Assembly (NCBI GenBank): GCA_914767715.1
Contig: OU612069.1
Location: 9,297,387-9,361,386 of the forward strand
Source of the DNA: Membranipora membranacea
Lineage: Eukaryota > Bryozoa > Gymnolaemata > Cheilostomatida > Membraniporidae
Reading direction: 5' to 3'
Length of the DNA: 64,000 nt
Translations under genes and position numbers: made by a program
Shown: positions 59,546-64,000 of the stretch, one piece after another
Layout: every line of letters starts with the position of its first letter
Position numbering within the stretch: the first letter of the stretch is position 1
Notes under the pieces: model-generated
Told to the model about the DNA's origin: nothing
The model's input: the letters and a program-made list of their open reading frames with translations, nothing else
Databases searched by the model: none

Positions 59546-59990
59546 TCACCTGAGAAGATTACGGTAGATCCAAATGAAATCTATAAAAAGCCCTGCCAAA
59601 GAAGATGAACTGTGCCTTATCATGTCTTAACAGTGTCACTGTTTTGATGTAAGAAATTACCCGGAGAAATTAACAAAGGCTGTAGGCCTATTATGACATG
59701 CGTGTATCATGTAGTAGGGATTCATTTGATTTTAGTCACCAGCTACTCCTAGTCACTGCAGCGATGTATGATGTTGTTGTAGCTAGAGGTAGAGTTGTTG
59801 GTAAAACTCAACTGCTTATAACTCCTATTCAAAATTACCGGCCAGACCACATCACCGCCATCATGCATGGAGACACTCCTTGTGCGATTTGTTAAAACAA
59901 CTGAAACTCAGGTGACTGGATGCAAATCATCATAAATAATAAAGGACAAGACATGTAAAAATTCAATTGAATTTATGCCTACAACTAACT

Positions 59991-60453
59991 CATGGGCCCC
60001 TGGGACTTACATGTCTTTACTTTGCCAATGTCCACTATCAACCACCCAAAAAACGCCAAACAGGGTAAGACACAAAATTTTTTTTTTTACAACCTACCTT
60101 GAAATCTCTCACACCAACTCACACCTCCTTCCTCTTTCATATGCTTCAGGTTTGAAGGTTCTAGTACAAACAGAGCTGCCTTTATGGACCAGAGAAAAAA
60201 GATGCCTCTACAAAATTCACAAAAATCTGAAAGTTAATTTTGTAGAGGCATCTTTTTTCTCTGGTCCATAAAGCCAGCTCTGTTTGTGCTAGAACCTTCA
60301 AACCTGAAGCAAATAAAAGAGGAAGGAGGTGTGAGAGATTTCAAGGTAGGTGGTAAAAACAAATAATTTTGTGTCTTACCCTGTTTGGTGTTTTTGGGGT
60401 GGTTGATAGTGGACATTGGCAAAGTAAAGACAAGCAAGTCCCAGGGGCCCATG
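59991..60453. repeat. Near-perfect inverted repeat, arms about 225 bp, loop 18 nt
   Basis: The left arm 59991-60217 and right arm 60236-60453 are almost complementary end to end: CATGGGCCCCTGGGACTT against AAGTCCCAGGGGCCCATG outside, GATGCCTCTACAAAATT against AATTTTGTAGAGGCATC inside. AACTAACT occurs just before the left arm (59983-59990) and again at 60459-60466, a possible but offset target duplication. Small open frames in the arms mirror each other and are not genes. It is a foldback MITE or a potential long-hairpin RNA source. Confidence 0.9.
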
Positions 60454-60469
60454 AACTAAACTAACTAAT

Positions 60470-61340
60470 AATTTTTTTTTTTCAAAAAATATAAACCTTT
60501 TGAAGCATTGTCCACATACATTCGTATCTTATTACCGCACTCACTGGTTTCTCAGACACTCCAAGCTGTTGCCTCAGGTGAAAATGATGTAGACTATATT
60601 AGCTAGGCACTTGACATTTCGTATCTTCGCAAATTATCTGATTATTGAATTTTTGAGTGGCTTTTACATTCATTCATTTTCGGCCATATTGTTTACATGA
60701 GTATGAAATAAATACTCTGTTGTCATCTAATTCATTGAATAGCACTTTGGTCCATGAAATAATCAAAATAGATCTGTAAATATTATGAAAAAAGAATGAA
60801 ATACTTCAATTTTTTACTTATCAACACTTCACAAACTGTCACAGCTGGTAATTCAAAGATTTGTGAGAAATAAGGGATTATTTACTTTATCAGCAATGAT
60901 ATCCCTTTCGCTCCCCAAGTATAACAGAGTTTGATTAGCCATTTACAAATCTAATGAAATTCATGCAAATTTTGTTATGTCCAATCAAAATCAATCAGAG
61001 AATATACTGTGTTTCAAACAAATTCATTTATTGAGTGTGAGTTTTTCATCTGCTAATTTTTTAACATGTTCTTGATCCTACAGTTTTTAATAACACTTAC
61101 TACTATCTGTTCCTCCTTGCTACCAGATGTACTTTTTGACGAGAAAGTACGTTAATAAGCTTTGACATAGCTGAAAAATGGAGAAGATATCAGAAACATA
61201 ACATCATCAAGTTGTTGTAAACATATAAAATATGTAGGGGGCCTAGGCTACTAGGTTATGTATGTAGGCCTATGTTATGCATGTACATTGATTTCAGAAC
61301 TGGTAATAATTTTGTAATTATTGAGTTGATATTGCTCCAA
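60470..61340. other. No gene recognised
   Basis: AT-rich intergenic sequence. No convincing exon, repeat or RNA gene seen. Confidence 0.4.
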
Positions 61341-61389
61341 GTTTTTTGTTTTGTTGTGTGGAACTAGAAGTATTGAGTCTACAATATAC

Positions 61390-61535
61390 AATGTCTCAAG
61401 ACTTCACAATGTCCCATGATTGTCGTGCCTTACAACGCCCAAAGACTTCCTTAAAATATCTCAAGACTGCCTTACAACGTCATAAGACTGTCTTACATCA
61501 TCAAAAAACTGCCTCAGGACTGTCACAACATATCT
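61390..61535 (+). repeat. Degenerate tandem repeat, about 25 bp
   Basis: Repeated blocks such as TCTCAAGACT, CCCAAAGACTTCCTTAAAAT, TCTCAAGACTGCCTTACAAC and TCATAAGACTGTCTTACATC. The in-frame peptide is repetitive (LKYLKTALQRHKTVLHHQKT), but there is no other sign that it is translated. Confidence 0.6.
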
Positions 61536-61965
61536 TATGAGTCTATTTGAGCACCAGCGACTCGCCAAAGTGTGTGTCCTTTCAGAACAAATAAAAAATT
61601 GTAATGTTTTACAAGCAAGCATTGAAGCATTGAAAAGTTAGTGAACTCATTGCAAATACTTAGATATATATTTGTCAGAAGATATCCTTTATATTCTCAG
61701 GTTAATGTCCGATCTCTGGTACAGTTTTTTACACACATGGGAGATGGTATAATCTCCAATAATGATGTGCTTTTCTCCCGTCCTTAGATGACAGGATAAC
61801 CTTACAGTCTGATCAGTTGATTGACTCCACACTTTCCTACATACAGAGCTGAGTGTTGACACTGTGATTCACCTCGTGTGAATTTTGTCACATTGCCTAG
61901 ATTCAAATGCAGTACATAGGTATTACATTTGTCCAAAATTTTCTCAATCTAGCAAGCTATTGTAG

Positions 61966-62488
61966 CAGAGAATGGACAGAGAGATGATGAAAGTATTTCA
62001 CTACATGAGACAGGTTGACCAAGATTTCAAGCATATTGTGTCCCAAGCTGAATCACACATCAGTCAAGTTGAAAAAGTGAGTTGATGATCAAGTTACAGC
62101 AGTAACAGTGTAAAAAGTGCAGTATATGGGTAGATTATCTAGTTTAGCTAGTTTTGGTAGCCTAATGTTAGCTAGCCGACTTGCTAATGGTTGGACCGCG
62201 TACAAAGTAAAGAGGATGAGTAAATTATCATCCATAATTTACACTACTACTTCAAGTCTGTGCAAAGAGGCAAAATTTTCCTGCTGCAAATACTGTACTG
62301 CTGTACTGCTACTTGTTGTATAGCAAAAAAGTTAATTTCTTGCTTTACCTTGAGCCTTCTAGCTCGGTTGTGGATTGGTTTTGTACCAGAAAAAACAACA
62401 TTGACATAATTGTGAATCATTCTTTTCTAGGTGTCAGTTGTCCCTCTTTACATTGATATAAATATCTTGGAGTTGCTAGATGTATGTG
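61966..62488 (+). CDS. Two candidate exons of an unrecognised gene
   Basis: Exon 61966-62076 (acceptor ATTGTAG, donor AAA|GTGAGTT) encodes QRMDREMMKVFHYMRQVDQD and 17 more residues, helical and charged. Exon 62431-62488 (acceptor TTTCTAG, donor GTG|GTGAGTG) continues in phase with VSVVPLYIDINILELLDVCG. The splice sites are good and the frame is consistent, but no family is recognised and neither a start nor an end was found. A third block at about 61787-61852 (DDRITLQSDQLIDSTLSYIQ, stop) has an acceptor but ends in TGA. Confidence 0.35.
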
Positions 62489-63121
62489 GTGAGTGATTCA
62501 GCATGATCATCTATGTCTCAATGTCTTTATTGGGTTCAAAAGCTCAGTAGAAATATATAAGAAGTACTGAATGTATGTACAGCAACCTAGTATTGAATAA
62601 TGATATGTTATCAGATAATAAGAATTCAAAGAATAAACATCTATATCTTTATTGAAACAAATCAAAATTCTGGTCATTGTGGCTGGGCTGATTCGGAAAA
62701 ATGAAAGAATAAAGTATCTCAGGTTTTTTCTTCATTTTCCCTCCACTAATATATCAAAGGCCGATTCTATTTTTAATGGCCAATTCTATTTTAACCACCC
62801 TCGGACTGAACGTTCTTCACGATCGTAGATCATCTAGCCAGCTGTTTCAGCGGGTAAGTTTCCTGATGATGGATAAGTAACAAAGTGAAAACCTTTTCGT
62901 GTGTACTGTTGAGGCAAAAATCACAAAGCTCAACGAAAGCTGATATAATGTCTTAAACATTTTCATTGTTTTGGGTGTGCCCCAAGATTCCAACTATGAA
63001 ACCACAGGTAATGCTCAATGATTTAACAGAACCAGGTCACTGAGAGAACAGAAAATTGCTCCAGCCCAAGGAATAAATACAAGTGCTAGCCTACAGCAAG
63101 TTTGGTCAATTCTTAAATTAT

Positions 63122-63331
63122 TCAAACCCCTAGCTTTTTCCTGACGGCACTCAATGTTTCTTGTTCTCGCTGATTGATCAAGAGAAGGCGTCTGTTATGT
63201 TCCTCGATTTCACTATTTCTGGAGGTGACTATTGTTTGAAGCCTGTTGACAAGCTGTGATAGATTGCACTGATCTAAATCTACTGGTGCCGCTGATCTAT
63301 TGGGCGGTTGTACTCTGGTCTGAGCGGGCGA
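63122..63331 (-). CDS. Terminal exon of an unrecognised minus-strand gene
   Basis: The minus-strand acceptor CTCGTTTTAG precedes 69 open codons and TGA (63124-63122). The peptide begins SPAQTRVQPPNRSAAPVDL and then becomes coiled-coil-like: LSQLVNRLQTIVTSRNSEIE, EHNRRLLLINQREQETLSAV, RKKLGV. Upstream exons would lie at higher coordinates, partly beyond the window. The 63438-63623 frame (VDNSRAHNHKLIDFWNML) could be one of them or a transposase relic. No family recognised. Confidence 0.45.
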   Translation of the reverse strand, partial: SPAQTRVQPPNRSAAPVDLDQCNLSQLVNRLQTIVTSRNSEIEEHNRRLLLINQREQETLSAVRKKLGV

Positions 63332-64000
63332 CTAAAACGAGAAAAACGATAGTGATCAGAATAAATATTTAAAAAGTATAGATAATGCTTAGGTTTAATG
63401 CTTTTGTCGGGTAATTCATGCAGATAGGCTACTGTACTTATATCAACCCAAACTGGCACATTATGAAGTTCTTGTGGACTTCGAAATTTATTTGCAACAT
63501 GCCCATATAGTCAGACACAATTGGCTTAAATTGCACCAAGCGTATTGGAAGCATATTCCAAAAATCTATCAATTTGTGGTTATGGGCACGAGAGTTGTCT
63601 ACCCAGAAAATACAAGAAAACAACTCTCAACTGGCTATTCGCTATTTTGATAAATGCCAAGAGCCTTTGATTCATGAAAACAAGGAGAATGCCAACCACA
63701 TATACCATTGACAGTTTCAGGATGTGCATCCGGACCACACATAGACAATTTATCCAGTTTTGGATGGTTTACCCTCCCCCACTGAGGTTAATTCTATATC
63801 AGTGGTTTCCCCCTTCTCAAATCACTGTAGCATTCCCTATTTTTCAGTGTTCTGACCTTGGTGATTGCCCTTAGGTCAAATGGAATGTTTCCTTATCAAC
63901 AACCAAAGTCTTCAAGCCTCAAACATGTTTGTAGATCTCTGCTCACTAGGTTTTAATCGGCATATATTTTAAAACCGACCTGGGAATTCTACAGAATAGT

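Noticed and set aside
59975-60452. Two open frames on opposite strands as genes
   Set aside because: They mirror each other because they lie in the two arms of an inverted repeat; no domain or splice support.
61787-61852. Exon ending DSTLSYIQ plus stop as part of the 61966 gene
   Set aside because: It lies upstream of those exons yet ends in an in-frame TGA with no usable donor, so it cannot precede them in one transcript.
63438-63623. Transposase fragment with a VDNSRAH catalytic motif
   Set aside because: The DN...H resemblance is short and no other transposase block is nearby; not enough to call it.

Overview
The window is AT-rich, intron-rich nuclear DNA of an invertebrate-like metazoan. 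It holds spliced genes with small exons and GT-AG introns, genes of animal type (a meiotic MCM-like protein, a GM2-activator-like lipid-binding protein and a RING/B-box/coiled-coil protein), and many DNA-transposon remnants and foldback repeats. No bacterial signals (operons, Shine-Dalgarno sites) are seen. The species cannot be named from the sequence alone. Exon models below were built by eye from splice sites, phase agreement and recognised protein families; no alignment or gene finder was run.

Layout. 1-4150: repeats (12-bp minisatellite, hairpin, foldback, tRNA-like sequences) and a BED-finger exon on the minus strand. 4154-27078 (+): an MCMDC2-like gene with at least 16 exons. Its introns hold a non-autonomous hAT element, foldbacks, a microRNA-like hairpin and a roughly 6.6-kb tandem array. 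The array has amplified the 3' end of the penultimate exon together with its 5' splice site about 90 times. 28071-31785 (+): a secreted GM2A/ML-domain protein. 31939-33783: a 1.85-kb foldback with a 10-bp target duplication. 36554-44721 (+): a TRIM-like gene in seven exons (559 aa) ending in a beta-propeller-like region. 46976-47120: a broken copy of its first coding exon. 48308-49700: a duplicated 250-bp segment with a short conserved reading frame.

49961-58623 is the most striking unit: an apparently complete 8.66-kb CACTA/EnSpm-like DNA transposon. It has matching termini, a TA duplication, subterminal regions packed with GGTAC/GTACC repeats, an intact 831-aa zinc-finger transposase-like frame, and a nine-exon companion gene (473 aa) resembling the SAMD3-like proteins of animal genomes. 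A donor site upstream of the transposase frame and an acceptor two bases before the companion gene's ATG suggest that the transposase frame lies in the first intron of the companion transcript, as tnpD lies in the first intron of tnpA in maize En/Spm.

58624-64000: repeats, including a near-perfect 225-bp-arm inverted repeat at 59991-60453, and isolated exons of unrecognised genes on both strands.
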